DNA from: Callipepla californica brunnescens
Taxonomy: Eukaryota; Chordata; Aves; Galliformes; Odontophoridae
Length of the DNA: 64,000 nucleotides
Assembly: GCA_023055505.1 (NCBI GenBank)
Contig: JALIRH010000004.1
Coordinates: forward strand, 16,983,368 to 17,047,367
Reading direction: 5' to 3'
The notes below the pieces were generated by a model, which was not told the origin of the DNA, did no database searches, and saw only the letters and a list, made by a program, of their open reading frames with translations. A program made the translations under genes and the position numbers. Below are positions 11,876-24,520 of the stretch, one piece after another (the first letter of the stretch is position 1; every line of letters begins with the position of its first letter).

Positions 11876-14800
11876 ATAGGCAATGAAAGTCTTTGTCATT
11901 GTAGCTAAATTGCTGTCTTTGCAGATACTGTTCTGCACAGAATAGGATCTGGTTCTGAAACAGAGACCTTTAAAGGCTCTGGCTGAGTACATGAGCCTAT
12001 ACCCTGGCAGGGGAATTAAAGGAAGATAATCTCCTTTCTAGCTTTTAACCCTGGAGGGAGCAGGGGTCAGCTACAGCTTGAAAAGCTTCAGGGCACTCTG
12101 TCTACAGGCTCCTTTCAGACCGTTTTTCTCACTTGCAACTGCTAAGATTGCATCATGTCCTAGGTCCCTCCACTACCATCTTCAACATATTTCTCAAATT
12201 ATTACCTCTATTGTGCTCACCCAAACAACCACAGTGCAAGAACCACAGCTGGCCATGAGGCTGCTGTGGGGATCATTTTCATTTCACTGCCTTTGTTCAA
12301 AGGGATCTTAATCAAGGACTGACAATATGGCCTTTCATTTTCTGGTGTAATTCACTTTTGAAATACTGTATTTCCAAGAGGAAAGATTTCTTACCTAGAC
12401 AACCTTTGCGCTGCTGGGATCAAACAACCAGGGATCAGAGAACGAGCTTCTTACTGTAAGAAGGGCTTAACTTAAGCACAGCATCTTATCATGCCCCAAA
12501 CTCTGCAGGGCATCTTGCAGCACTGACCCAGTGCACCAGCTGCATAGCTCGCCAGGTACAGCAAAGATGCATGAAGTGGTGAGGAGGAAATAAGGCAGGA
12601 AACAACACAGAACTTCAGATAGACTGTGGGCACAGCAGAGTTTGGTGATCCCAAGGAATGGCAACAGAGCTCTGGCAGCTCCCTGTTTGTAGCAGTCTGC
12701 TCTCACATAGAGATTTGAGCACAACAAGCAACGACAGATAGGTGTTCTTGTCACACTGAGTATTAACAACCATACTACCATATAGCTTAGAAATATGTCC
12801 AAATTTATAGTTAGATATGCAGAATACAGCTAGCATCATTGATTTCACAGAGGGAGGTCAGAATGGGAGCAAAATCCAACTGAAGGAGCTAAAGAAAATG
12901 AGCTTGTGCTGGGCTCCGAGTTGTGCTCGACCAAAGGTAAGGTGAGGCCATGCTAAGTCAGATGGAATGCATCTCTGAACCTGTCACCAGCCTGAGAGTG
13001 CTGTAGACACATCCTGTCTGGAGTACACCTGACAGGCAACAAGACTTCACTTCCTTCCCACCCTCATACACAGACACACACACTCACAATTTGAGATATT
13101 TCCCTTTTCTTCCCTGGCTCACCTTACTTGTCTCACAAGACAGAGCACTGGCACAAGTATATTTATGTGCTAAAGTTTTCCTTTCCTATTTTCAGAGAGG
13201 GAAATTCTCTGGGAATTGGGAGCCTTGTCTGTTTTTTGTTGTGATGGTTTTTTGGGTGTTCTTGCTCTGTTGATCTATTTTTTTATTTTATTTCATTTTA
13301 TTTTTGTGGGGGTTTTTTTAGGATTAACTAGGTAGGGCACAGACCTATTCCACTTCCAGTTCCAGGGCTAAGCACAGTCTCTTCAAGGAGAGTGATCCCC
13401 CAGAGAGGTGACAGGAAAGGCTGGGAGCCCCTAATTCCCTTGAGCTGTCTGAGTCAGGGCTGAAGGTTATTTCCCAAATACCTAACTGGGAAGTTACGTG
13501 AATCGTGTCGCCGTTACTTTGAGTGGACTGTGGAGGGAAAAAAGATTTGTGTCAGTGATAATAAAACCTACGTAACTAGTGTTCAAATCATTAATCTTTA
13601 AATCTATGCGAGTGGCTAACTCATTAAAGTTATCAAGATTTCCATAGGGCAGACTTTTCAAAACATGAATGTAGGTTTTTTAATGTTAGCTTCTGACTTG
13701 AAAAATATTGACCACATTGAAAACTCAGAGGTAGAATCAAAACAAATAGTGCAGTACTCAAATCTTTTTCATGAAGTATTCACATCTGGATATTTCCTCC
13801 TAGCTACTGTATACCCAGTAAAAGTATTCTGTAAGATTTCCAAGCAACAGGACTGCTGCCCTTTCACGGATAAATCCTGCAGGGGTTTGAAGGACACTGT
13901 AAAATAATCATAAAAATTACAAGCCCTGTTAATTAACATCCTGCCTGTATGTCTGCCAAAGAAGGGATTATTTTCCTCAGTCTTTTTTTCTGAGGTTTGA
14001 ATCATCCAGCTTTAAAATGGATGAGAAGATCCCCTTTTATTGCAAAGGAGCTCTAATTAATGTTAATTCACAGTTCTGGAGAGTTAGTTTGAATTCTGAG
14101 CTGTATCTACAGCATTGTATCTATCAGCCAAAAAACACTGAAAGACATTTGAGTTGAGGAGCAGCAACGTCTCTTCCCCCATTTCATTCCTCACCCTTCC
14201 TCCTTTCTGTTGCCATCTATACAAAACCAGGATCCGTTCAGCAGTTTGTCTGCTCCTGCTGTATAATCCTCTGAAACGCAACTACTGGCAGGAAAGTTCT
14301 GGCAGTGGGTAGTGCCCAGTGACAGGAATGAATGAACTTGAACAGAACATTTTATTTCCATGCAAATTTCTTCTAGAAAGACAGAGGCATACTGAAAAAA
14401 CCAGAAGAAAGAATGTCTTCTCAGTAAAACCACAGAATTTGCAGACAGTATCACAAATGCATCTACACAACACCAACAAAGCACTTTGACTATTTAAACT
14501 TTTCCATATCTCAGGCTTCCCAGCAGCAAAGTGAGGACAAAGTATTCCTGACAAGGGTGTTGTTCTCTCCACCTCAGGACAGGACTCGTAACTTCGACAC
14601 TGCCAAAGCATTTTCAGACTCCCAGAACTAGGTTATTAAACACGAAAGAGAACCAAATTCCTTCAAAGAATGTGCTTCCAACTGGGTTTTCTTAAAGAGT
14701 CTTTGTATGGTAATGTGACATTTCACAGGCTGTATGTAGGCAATTATCTTTGAAAGAAAAATGACCGATTTTTTTTTTTTTTTGAGAAGAGGCTTTCATT

Positions 14801-17800
14801 AAAACACATTTCTGGGGCCGCTGATATGCAAGGACTGAATGTGGGTACAAAGCTTATTCAAGAGTCAGTACTGTTGTTAAAGGTACTGGAATTAAGGAGC
14901 TTCAGAAGGCATTCAGAGAGCAACAGATCCTGACACTCACTGGAAACAGCGTAGTCTGTTGTGTCTGTAACATATTTATTGGTATTTCCTACATGGTCTT
15001 CCACAACTAGGCTGCTGCACTGCATCATGATTCAAAGTGAATAGAAGAACAACTAAAAGACTCATTCATGCAGCTTAGCATCTCACAACTCTTTGAACTA
15101 CTATAAACTGACACACAGTATCAAGTCTTGGTAACATCTGCTTATACTGGCTTGTGTGCAAATTCACTGGTAATTCTCACTGACTTCAGAAAGCAGCTGT
15201 TATTGCTTGCTCCTACAGCATGGAAGTCAGTGGATTTTTTTACCACAAGTACAGTGGGAGTAGCAACAGGTCTTACAAGCAGGTACTTTGAAACCACATT
15301 TCAAAACATGCCAGTGGTCTCTACCCACATGGCATCTTTGCTGTGTGAGCAGAAGTACTCTCTTCGCTTCAGCTCACCACCAAAAGGTATACTGGCTGTC
15401 ATGTGTACAGCATCCCCATTAGTTGTGTGCACAGCATCACTGCCTACTCAGGCTATGCATGATCAAATGCATTCCCAGAGCAGAAGGACCTGTCCAAACA
15501 AGTCTTAAGGGTGCTTGTAACTGGTACCATCCAAGCCAGAAACACACAACTGGTATTCACAACCATTCCTACCAAACTCATTTGTTTTTCCACCCATACG
15601 CTTTCAGCTATCATCTGACACTCATCTACCACTCCAACATTCTAGTGAGACCGACAAAAGAATAAATTTAGGTCCACTCAAACACCTCCCTTAACCACTC
15701 CACTTTTTCTCCCACATAATAGCTATCTATACTTGAGAGCTTTTGCTGCAGGGACAAGGAAGCAGGAAGGCAGGCTGGGCAGCAGTCTGAGCAGATGCAA
15801 GTGCAAATGTCTTCAGCATTCAACATTTCACTCTGTGTGCCGGATGACAGTGTTTTTCAAGGAATGTTTTCTTTGCTTTCCTTTTCTGTGAACTTTTATA
15901 AATAACTGAGGTTTAATTTGAAAACACAAAAAGTGACAACCAGTCTCCTTCTGAGATTTAAGCTAGAACTACTGCAACCAGGCACTTGTAAGTTAAGAAT
16001 GACTAAGAGAAGGGAAAAAAAAAAAAAGCAAGTTTTTTAGACAAGTTATTGTTCATTCAGAATGAAAATAATACCTGCTTCTGAGCAGCTTCATTCATAA
16101 GCCTTTACTTATAAGAAGTATGTAAAGTACAGAAAATTACTGACTCCTCCTTCCACCTGTAGTTCTTGAATGTACTGGTGTTTAGCCCTACGTTGTAAGA
16201 TAAAACATGAGCAAGAGAACAAGGCAGTGGATCAGACCCAGTACTACTATATCTCCTCCTCTGTCAAGAAAGTTAGCTACTCAGTTTTATTACGGAACAG
16301 TTTGCCTCCTCCTGTGCATCCCAAGAGCAAACCCGGTTGACAGAACAAGGACTCCAGTGGGGAGTAGCTGCCTACTTATACAATTTCCCATTACTACAGA
16401 ATGTGTCATAACAGTGAGGAGTTTATTCTGCTGGAAAGCAAACTGGGTCTGGTGATGCTCAAACCTTCCAGTTGAATCACCCGTAACTCAAGAAATCTAT
16501 TCTCCCAAAGGCTTTGTTTCTTTGACAAAAAAAAAAAAAAAAAAAGAGAGAGAGAGAGAAAAAAATGCTTGGAAACCAGGTTTCATTGGTTCTACTGCTG
16601 CTGGAAGTGCTCATTTGACCTTTGAATGTCAGGTGAGAGCTAAAAAGGCTGTTAATGATTCCTGTTATTGTAAGAACCATATAATACAGCTTTCTCATAA
16701 ATGGATCACAGACCATCGTAAAATCATTTGTTTCTCATCCTACAAGTCTATTTGAAAAGCTATCCCAGAATGTCACTGTCTCCACTGTCAGAAGTCTGGA
16801 AATAAAAAGGAAGTACAGTTTTTCTTGTCCAGTTTATATAATTTGCTTTATAGCCAACACTGTCCTTTAGCTGAAAGACCTCTCATTCTCTCAGCTTTTC
16901 TTTGATCAGACTCCATTTCTGGAAAGTATGCCCTTGGTTTACCAAGGCTAAACCAAACTCTGTCAATCCCCTTTGTATTACAAACTCCAATCCCATCACC
17001 TGCTCTGTTCTAATTCTTGTCTCCTGAATATACTGTTCAGAATTTTACATAGTTGTCTCTTGTTCAACAGCATTAGTACATTACTTATTCTTTAATTTGA
17101 TCTATTTAACTCCTAAAATTGCATTATTTTTTTTTAAATAGCTCTGCTATACTGACAGCCAACAGATATACCATGTCTTTCCTTGTCATTTCCAACTCAC
17201 AAACTCTGAGCATGTCCCAGGATTTCTGGTTCTTAATTCTTTACATGATCTTAACACTTTGAAACATTAAAAATCAACCTGATTCACAGACTTGGACCCT
17301 TATAGTCTCGTGATTCTTTCTGTGCCATAACCCAATTTGTCATTCAGTGGTATCTCCCTTCTTTAGTCCACAAGAAAGTTTCATCAGCATACTTGTGTTT
17401 TTATATTAATATAATAAGGGAAGCTATAAATTGAATTGGTCCCAGAACTGATCCTTTAGATGCACCATCACCAATCTCCCTCTAAGCCGGTTCTTCATTC
17501 ACAATTACTTCTTATCCTAATTTCATGGCTACACAGTCCACTTAACCAGTCTCCCCTGTTGCAAATTTCTGCATATTCAAAGATTTGTGCCCTTTTCAGT
17601 CTTCCCATTTCAGTCCATGATGAATTATTCCTATATATTAACACAATAGTTCCAGTCTATATCTTAGAACTACATCAGTCCCACAGGCCAGTTTTGCATT
17701 AATAGGATCCAGTACAACCTCCTTGCCAGCCACAGATGATAATTAACATTTTTCACCTCCATTTCTATTGATTGTGTAGTACAGGCTACTAGGACCCTAA

Positions 17801-19300
17801 GGCTTGCATTCAACAGGAGTGACTGTTACTGAAGAAGAGCGTTTCCATCTGAGCACTTCTCTTCATTACTGTCCTATCTATCTTCAGCCACAGCAAGCTG
17901 TTCAACTCTTCAGGATAACTGGGAGCTATGAGATCACAACAGTTTCAGTTCATATTAGACAAACTTGAATGGAATGTTATGCACAAAATACTGGGACTTC
18001 AACTTTCCTATCTCCCCAGATTTCCTGACGGCCCATACACATACTTACTGATAGAGAAGCTAAGTTTTCATACAGGTATGAAAAGAGAGAAAATATGTGT
18101 AACTTTCAACTTTTTCAGAATCAGAATAGAATTGCTCCTGCAGCTCTGTTCCTGTGGAGTCAGAAAGAATGGGCACAGAAGAGCACACAGGGAGTATATC
18201 TGACTGTCTCAGAAGAAGGCTGAAAGTGAGCATACACAAAAGACATGGAGAATAAACCAACTAAATAAAAGCAGAAATATTTTCAACATTCTTCAGTATA
18301 ATTCAGTTCTAAGAGTTCTAGGAGGTGCCTACTGATGATTCTTGTTTCAGCTACCTAATCACAGTAGTGGTTTTTGAGGTTGTGATACCTGATTCCCATA
18401 AGATTAGTTGTTTTGCTAAGAAAAAGAAAAAACAGGTCCCCTTCTCAAAATTTCAAGATAAAGTAAGGACAAAAGGATTATCAGAATTCCTTTGATAGTT
18501 CTTCCCATAACAGGTAACGTGAAAAGACATCCAGTTTCCCAACCAAACGTACTTCTGTAATTAGAGGTAAAATTTTTGAAAGGTATCACTGTTAGCCATT
18601 TCTGTTGCTCAGTCACCTCCTGCCCCCAGGCTCTTTGGCACTGTCTTTTGACCTCACTTATTTGTGACCATTCCTGACGATAGGATACGGACCTATGTAG
18701 ACTATCAATCTGACCAGGTTTGGCTGGTTATGTTCTTATATCAGTACGATTATAACAAATGTTTTCTATCAGACATCAGGCTCCAGCCCAGTAGATACCT
18801 GGAGCACTGGACTGCTCTAACACAGCATCAGCAAAAAGCCACTCTGAGATGAAAGGTGGGAAACTCACAAGCTACAGTTAGTCATGATGACAGAGTTACA
18901 CTGATTGTCTGAGAAATTAACACACTTGCAACTTAAATAAAGCCCTCCAATGTATGTTCCTTAGAAAGCTTGATTAATATTTGATTGTTTATTACCATTC
19001 TTTTGGTAAATTATTCAAAAGCATAGCTCGGCAAGGCACACGGGAATTCCAGAATGTCAGGTCAATTAGCTGCTTAAGCATTATGTAGAATTACAAGTAT
19101 TTGTTCCAAGTTACAGAGTATAAATGCTATGAGCAGGGAACAGGAGGAAGTTAAATAAGTTAGCTATATTTCTTCTTTAAAAATCTACTTAAATATTTGA
19201 GGATTAGTACCTCAAGTTCTTCCCGTCATTGCAGTTTATGTAGTAATAGCAGTTGAGGAAAAAAAAAACAAAAACACATTGCCGTGTGTTAGGAAAGAAA
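11876..19300. other. AT-rich non-coding DNA
   Basis: About 7.4 kb without a recognised gene or interspersed repeat. It contains a CA-rich patch at 13071-13086, a T15 run at 14769-14783, a short A run near 16015-16027 and the compound A19/(GA)7 repeat at 16527-16559. A plus-strand exon-like segment at 12851-12936 is described in findings. Open frames of up to 126 codons (around 15.1-15.5 kb) show no protein motif and have no splice support. Confidence 0.45.
16527..16560. repeat. Compound poly-A / GA microsatellite
   Basis: A run of 19 A is followed directly by about seven GA units and a short A tail. Nothing in the flanks shows it to be the tail of a retroposed transcript: there is no obvious coding or tRNA/7SL-like body upstream and no clear target-site duplication. 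Confidence 0.9.
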
Positions 19301-19331
19301 AATTAAAACATTAATTTCTGCATGCCTTTAC

Positions 19332-19524
19332 CTTGATTAGGTAAACAAACTGACCAGCTACAGAAGTGACTCCTCTCATAGGGATCAGTTGACAAATTCT
19401 CCCCAGATTTTTGAGCAGGTTGTAATTCCAGAGTGAGACAGCCATCACTCGCTGGTGCGTTCCGGCTCTGTGCCACCGCAAAATTGTTCTCCATTGTACA
19501 TTTCCAATTGATCCCTCCAGAGCA
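19332..19524 (-). CDS. Candidate internal coding exon of an unidentified leftward gene
   Basis: Read on the minus strand, this 193-base segment is open throughout and ends at a good donor (AATCAAG followed by GTAAAGG). It contains an in-frame ATG (MENNFAVAQSRN...) and a cluster of CpGs (GCGG, GCCGGAACGC, GCGAG) that stands out in this CpG-poor region. If the acceptor is the CAG just before TGC at 19524, it enters in phase 0. That is the phase left by the donor at 24312, so the two would join in frame. The polypyrimidine tract at that acceptor is weak, which is the main argument against it. The predicted peptide is hydrophilic, with no signal peptide or membrane segment, and matches no family I recognise. 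It could instead be a non-coding exon or a chance frame. Confidence 0.2.
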
Positions 19525-22500
19525 CTGAAGCTTTTTAAGTCTCATATATAAGGAACAATTCTTTCCTTCAAAGGCTGCTTAGGCACCTCAGAGCTCATCA
19601 GAAAATACAGCCAGCCCAATTATTACTCTTCTTAATTAAGTCTAGCTTCTCTTGTATGTTTCTCCCACTCTAGAAATAGCTCTAGTATTTTGAGCAATAT
19701 ATACATATCATTCCAGTATGTAAACATCCTCTACATATTTCACTCTTAATTACTCCCTCAGTTTCACTATGCTCCTGGGTACTCCAGTATAGAAGCATGA
19801 AATGTTTCAGCATCTCAATGTCAAGATCTGCAATTACTCGCAGTTTTCCTTAATGACTGTTGTGGTAGTCCCCTCATTTTTCCTCAAACTTTTACTATGC
19901 CTTTGCTATCATACATAAACCTAATCCATGCTACACTGAAAATTTAGTAAGTAATCTTAAAGCATTGAAAGGGGATGAGAAGATTGGTTTTGATTGATGA
20001 TACTGAAGATCCTAATTCTAGGATCCAACTTATTCCTATAGATGCTGCACAATGTTCAGGTTTCTAATAGAAAGAAGCTTTCGATTCCTGTCTGGCAGTA
20101 CAAACACCTCCTACTGCTTTCTGCTTCTCCTGCAGAGATCAGGGATGGGCAGCACTAGTCTTGTAACTATTAAGCCTGAACATAAAGTAACTGAAATTTG
20201 TGCCAGCACTGAGTTGAATGGTCCTGCCTATCTACACATCACTAAGCACTTATTCTCACTATGTCCCTTGTTTCAGCATCAGTGCCCACGCAGGCACACA
20301 GTGAGCTAGATCAGGTAACTGGCCTGGCAGAAGGACAAAGAAAGGAAAGGCTAAAGAAGTGGAAAGGGTAAAGGAGACAGAAGAGAGTAGGGAAGGTATT
20401 AGAGGAGAGGAGGGGAAAAAGGCATAAGATGACTCTCCTGATTTAGTTCATATGGCCACAAAATGCTGGTGCCCTATCAAGAGAAAAGAGGAATACTTCC
20501 AGAAACAGAGCAAGGAGGGATGATCTCTTTCCACATCAGCACAGATCTGTGCTACCTTGAAAATAAAGCGATACAGACACAGCTCGTATGTGACAAACAC
20601 ACAGTCCTTTGGCAAGCCAGCAAACCCACTGCACAGCTGCCTCCAACTCCACAGCTGAAGCAGCTCCCCTTTACCTCAGGGTCAGAAACAAGCAGGTAAA
20701 TGAGATGATCTTTCAAGTCAGCAGAAGCTACACTTAAGAAAGTGTTGATTACAGAGGGGAAAAAAAAATGACAAAAGAGAGGAAGGAATGAGTGCTTTAA
20801 GGCACATCAGCATAAAGGCAATCTGACAGAGCTGTTTGTCAGCTAAGTAAATATTTTCCAGACATATCTTGAGCAAGGAAAGCATATATACTTCACATCA
20901 TTCTCCATTCCCATTTAACAGGGACATTATATCTTGCTCTTCAAAGTTTTAGGTGCAGACCACAGCTAACAAACAAACTGGCAGTGCAATGGTGTGATAA
21001 AGCAACTCTCACAATCATTGCCAACACTTAGCATTTTTTCATTTATTTCATGAGACTCTCAAAGTTTTATGCACAAAGAATGAATTACAGTACACAACAA
21101 GCCAATAAAGTACGATCAACCCTACTGCACAGCTGGAAGCTGAGGGACAGAGGTAGGGCCTGTAACCACCAAATGGTAAAGCAGTAGCATCATGTAGGTT
21201 ATACAACTGTATCAAAACATGAGATCTCTAATCTCTGCCACTGGGACCAGTGCTGGTGGTGAACCAGTTACCACCCCTGGGACTGACAGACCCCATTGCC
21301 ACTGAAACAGTTCCATCCATCTGCCACATTTCAAATTGATCTAACATTTCAAATACTGTCAAGAAAGTATTATCTGTGATGTCCAGAGGGGAGACTTGGA
21401 CTGCCATAGAAACGTCACTGAACTACAGAGCTTTCCACACAATCACTGGTTAATTCAGGGAAAAACAAGGAAAAAAAAACAGATGTGCTCACAAGAATCT
21501 GGGTATTTTTTTCCTTTACTGCTTTCAGAATAGTATGATAAGCCACATATCCTTTCACACACTGCTTTCTGCTTTGCATCACAGCAAGATGTGTGCACCA
21601 GCACCTGCTCCCAAGGCAGCTTTTCAACATGCAGGAACCTGTTTGTAGGAGCAGTAAAGCTCAGCAATATTGGACCAGTCTGTTCCCACCTTGGCACTAG
21701 GAAGAAGTGTATTCATACATTAAATGACTGTGGAAAACTCAAGGAAGAAGACACATTCCCTGATAAAATTATTTTCTGACTACCCTTGCAGAAATGCACG
21801 TGACTGATAGCTCTGATCAAATGGAACACAAGTTTCTATTCTATTCACTTCCTGGGGCTTCAGGGAATAAAATCTTCCCAAATGATACTCTTTAGAACTT
21901 CAAAGGATAATCCATTCTCCTTCTTGGCTCACACAATGTAACCAGCCTTCCCTACGTGCCAATTAAACAGTCTGGCTGCTATTAGATAGAGATGCTTTAC
22001 ATTCCCTGCCTTACTGCTTTTTGTACACAGAGCATTAAGTGAAACTTAAATCCCAAGAGAACATGAAATATCCCACCTGAACACAAGAGGGATAGAAACA
22101 ACAGGGACAAAACCAAGCCTCTGCCTTGCTGCGCAGCATAACTCCTGCAATACACATCACATTGTGGCATGTCCCAGCCCTACAGAAACCACCCTGTGAC
22201 AGAAACATAGCACATGTTGCTGAAGAACATCTTTGCAACCACTGCAGAGGGATGTCTCACCTTTCCCAGTAATCCCAGGAGTCCAGATTTCTTGAACTTC
22301 ACAAAAAGAAGGATGTGACTTCCACGATGCTGTTTCTCACGTTTACATTTTTGCAGTTGATTCTCATTTCTCCATCCCATACAAAAATAGTTGGCAAGTT
22401 TTTGGGAGACCTGTACACAGTGTTCCTTGACAATGACTCACCACAGCTCCACAGGGATGCACATCTTTCCCCGTGGAGCCAGAGCATGCTTCACACATAA

Positions 22501-24085
22501 TTTAAAAGCAAAAGATCTTGAGAGTAAATAGGGACAGCGGAAGGAGATATACATTCTAGAAGGATTTGTTGATTTAATCTTACATTCTCCAATTCCAGAT
22601 GCTTAGCTTTGCAACTTCAAAATTATTCTGCATGGAAAGCTGACATCAAGTCAAAGATTGCATGTACACAGATCTTACAGTGAAGTTGTAGTAAATCATG
22701 ATGACAGCGAATAGAGATAAACTAAAGGGATCAAAACCAATCTATGATTTTAAAAGAGACTGCCAAAATCTTGAGGCAACAGAGACTCGCCGAAAAAAAA
22801 AAAAAATAACAACTGATAATGGGTCAACAAAAGTGAAACCCATAACCTCCTCTCTGACACAAACTGGAGGATCTCTCAGTGCCCTTGAAGATGACTGTCA
22901 TCTTGGCCTCTGGAAAACTTCATAGTATGAGCTCAAACATTTTGCAGCTATTTGAATGGTTCCTCAACCTCCTCAGCCAACTTCTATATTTTTTTTTTTC
23001 ATGATTTTTTGAGATGCTTAAACTTATGAAAAAGCAGTAACTTTTTCAAGTCATAAAGGTCATATATAGGTTAAGCAGCAAGGATAATTGCATTTAAAGT
23101 GTAACCGAACTGGAAAAAAAATTAGTTAGAGGGAATCCTAGTCATTAATAATCTCCCTCAGCTTTTGCATTACTTTTAGCACAGAGTGAAAGAATTCAAG
23201 GTAGAATTTTATAACAAAATGTCTTTTCAGTAGGAAGCCCCAGATCACTTTGCTTCCACACAACATTAAAAAAGGCTAATGAGTTCTCAGCAGTTCCTCC
23301 ACTTTTATACCTGAGGTGCACACAGAAAAACTCTGATCCATTACAGAGGAGCTCCTGGTATCTCCCTGCTGTATCTCCCAGCAGAAGCAGCAGCACATCA
23401 CTGGCAAAGCACTGCACAAACACTTGCAGTCAAGTTCCTTATTCCATAAATTCCTCCTGGAGCACTTGCCAGCGTGTTCTCTTCACTACCAAAATGTTAC
23501 ATACGGCTTTGAAACATCTGTTAAGGACTCTCCCTGACAGGTACCTACGCATCTTTGTTTTTAGCTGCAGGCAACTGCTTGTTGTCCTTCCCAGTTTAGG
23601 ACTTGTGTGCAACTCCCTTGCATCTGTTATTGTGCCTTAGCATACATATGTCACTGTAAGCATACACGATAGCTTACAGAAAATGAATGCAACCCTTTTT
23701 CCAGAGATACAGAGCAAACACATGACATTCTCATTATGGGATATATTCACATACCACAAAGGGACAAAGGCAAAAGCGTGGCCTTGGCCTTCAGGAAAAG
23801 CTTTAAGGAACAAGAGAAAAGGACATCCCATCAGATTTATATGAGATCACCATACAGATATGGGTAGATACACATGCACACGCACATCTAACTCACAGAA
23901 CCGGCAGCACTGGGGCAGGGAGAACTGCAGCACAAAGGCCGTGTGGGAGACACACGGGCAAGCCTGGCACAAACAGCACATGGGGCTGTGGGCAGAGCAG
24001 TTTGCAGCCTTGAGGCACAGGAATTTGATGTGGATTTGCACAAAGACAGACTGAGATTGATTTACTTGTACAGCTCCTTGGCTAA
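19525..24085. other. Probable intronic DNA upstream of the 19.3-kb candidate exon
   Basis: No gene or interspersed repeat is recognised. The stretch contains the purine-rich tract at 20329-20422, listed separately, and a 14-base A run at 22793-22806. If the minus-strand gene starting in the 24-kb CpG island is real, this would be its first intron. Reading frames on both strands are under 100 codons and show no motif. Confidence 0.45.
20329..20422 (+). repeat. Polypurine/polypyrimidine tract
   Basis: About 94 bases are almost entirely A and G on the plus strand, with GGAAAGG, GGAGACAGAAGAGAGTAGGG and GAGGAGAGGAGGGG segments and only a few C or T interruptions. It is not a simple microsatellite, because no single unit repeats. 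Such tracts can adopt triplex (H-DNA) structures or serve as GA-binding sites, but that is inference here. Confidence 0.75.
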
Positions 24086-24087
24086 CG

Positions 24088-24520
24088 TCCTGCTCCGCTC
24101 CACGCTCTGACGCCTCCAGAGCTCAGGGTCAGCACCGGCCCGCACAGCGCCGACGCAGATCCGCAGCACCGCCACGAGCAGCCACGGCTGCTGCTTCCCG
24201 AGCGACGTCAGCCACTCCCGGTGACCTCAAGTCTGCACACCGCGTTGTTTCCGTCCACAAGCGTGAAAGGCACGAGGAAACGAGAACGGGACAGGCGTTT
24301 GCCGCGCTTACCTTATGGAAAGCGCCCGCTGTGAGGCGACGCCCCGCGGCAGCACTGAGGCGGGCAGCCGGCAGCAGCCGTCCCTCGCCTCCTCCACCCC
24401 CCGCCCTCCGGCCGGGCCGGGCGCGGTGCCCCGCTGCCCCCTGCCGCCATGCCGCCTCCGCCATCGCCCTCGGCGCTGAGGCACCGCAGGAGGTCCGAAA
24501 ACACGAAAGCGTAGCACAGA
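24088..24520 (-). promoter_or_regulatory. CpG island, probable promoter of a leftward gene
   Basis: Base composition changes abruptly from AT-rich to GC-rich with frequent CpG, ending near 24520. Within it are GGGCCGGGCGCGG-type GC boxes, a near-CRE CGACGTCA at 24203-24210 and a short open frame ending at a donor on the minus strand. Vertebrate CpG islands of this size usually mark transcription starts. A minus-strand start is favoured because the only consensus donor I see (at 24311) reads in that direction. No TATA box is evident, as is usual for this promoter class. A divergent plus-strand start cannot be excluded. Confidence 0.75.
24312..24464 (-). CDS. Candidate first coding exon of an unidentified leftward gene
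   Basis: On the minus strand an ATG at 24464 in good context (GAGGGCGATGGCGG) opens 51 codons, starting MAEAAWRQG and ending AFHK. It stops exactly at the donor CCATAAG followed by GTAAGC, leaving phase 0. The segment lies inside the CpG island, where first exons are expected. The peptide is rich in Ala, Gly and Arg, a composition forced by GC-rich DNA, and has no recognisable domain, so coding status is not proven. A second frame (start MLRFRVFGPP at 24517) is also open through the same donor, while a third ends just before it. The exon may therefore be partly or wholly 5' UTR. Possible next exons are at 19.3 kb and 9.4 kb. Confidence 0.38.

Noticed and set aside
15128..15508. Plus-strand frame of 126 codons
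   Set aside because: No motif, no promoter or paired splice sites, and the overlapping frames have similar texture.
16527..16560. Poly-A followed by GA repeat as a possible retrogene tail
   Set aside because: There is no gene-like body upstream and no flanking target-site duplication.
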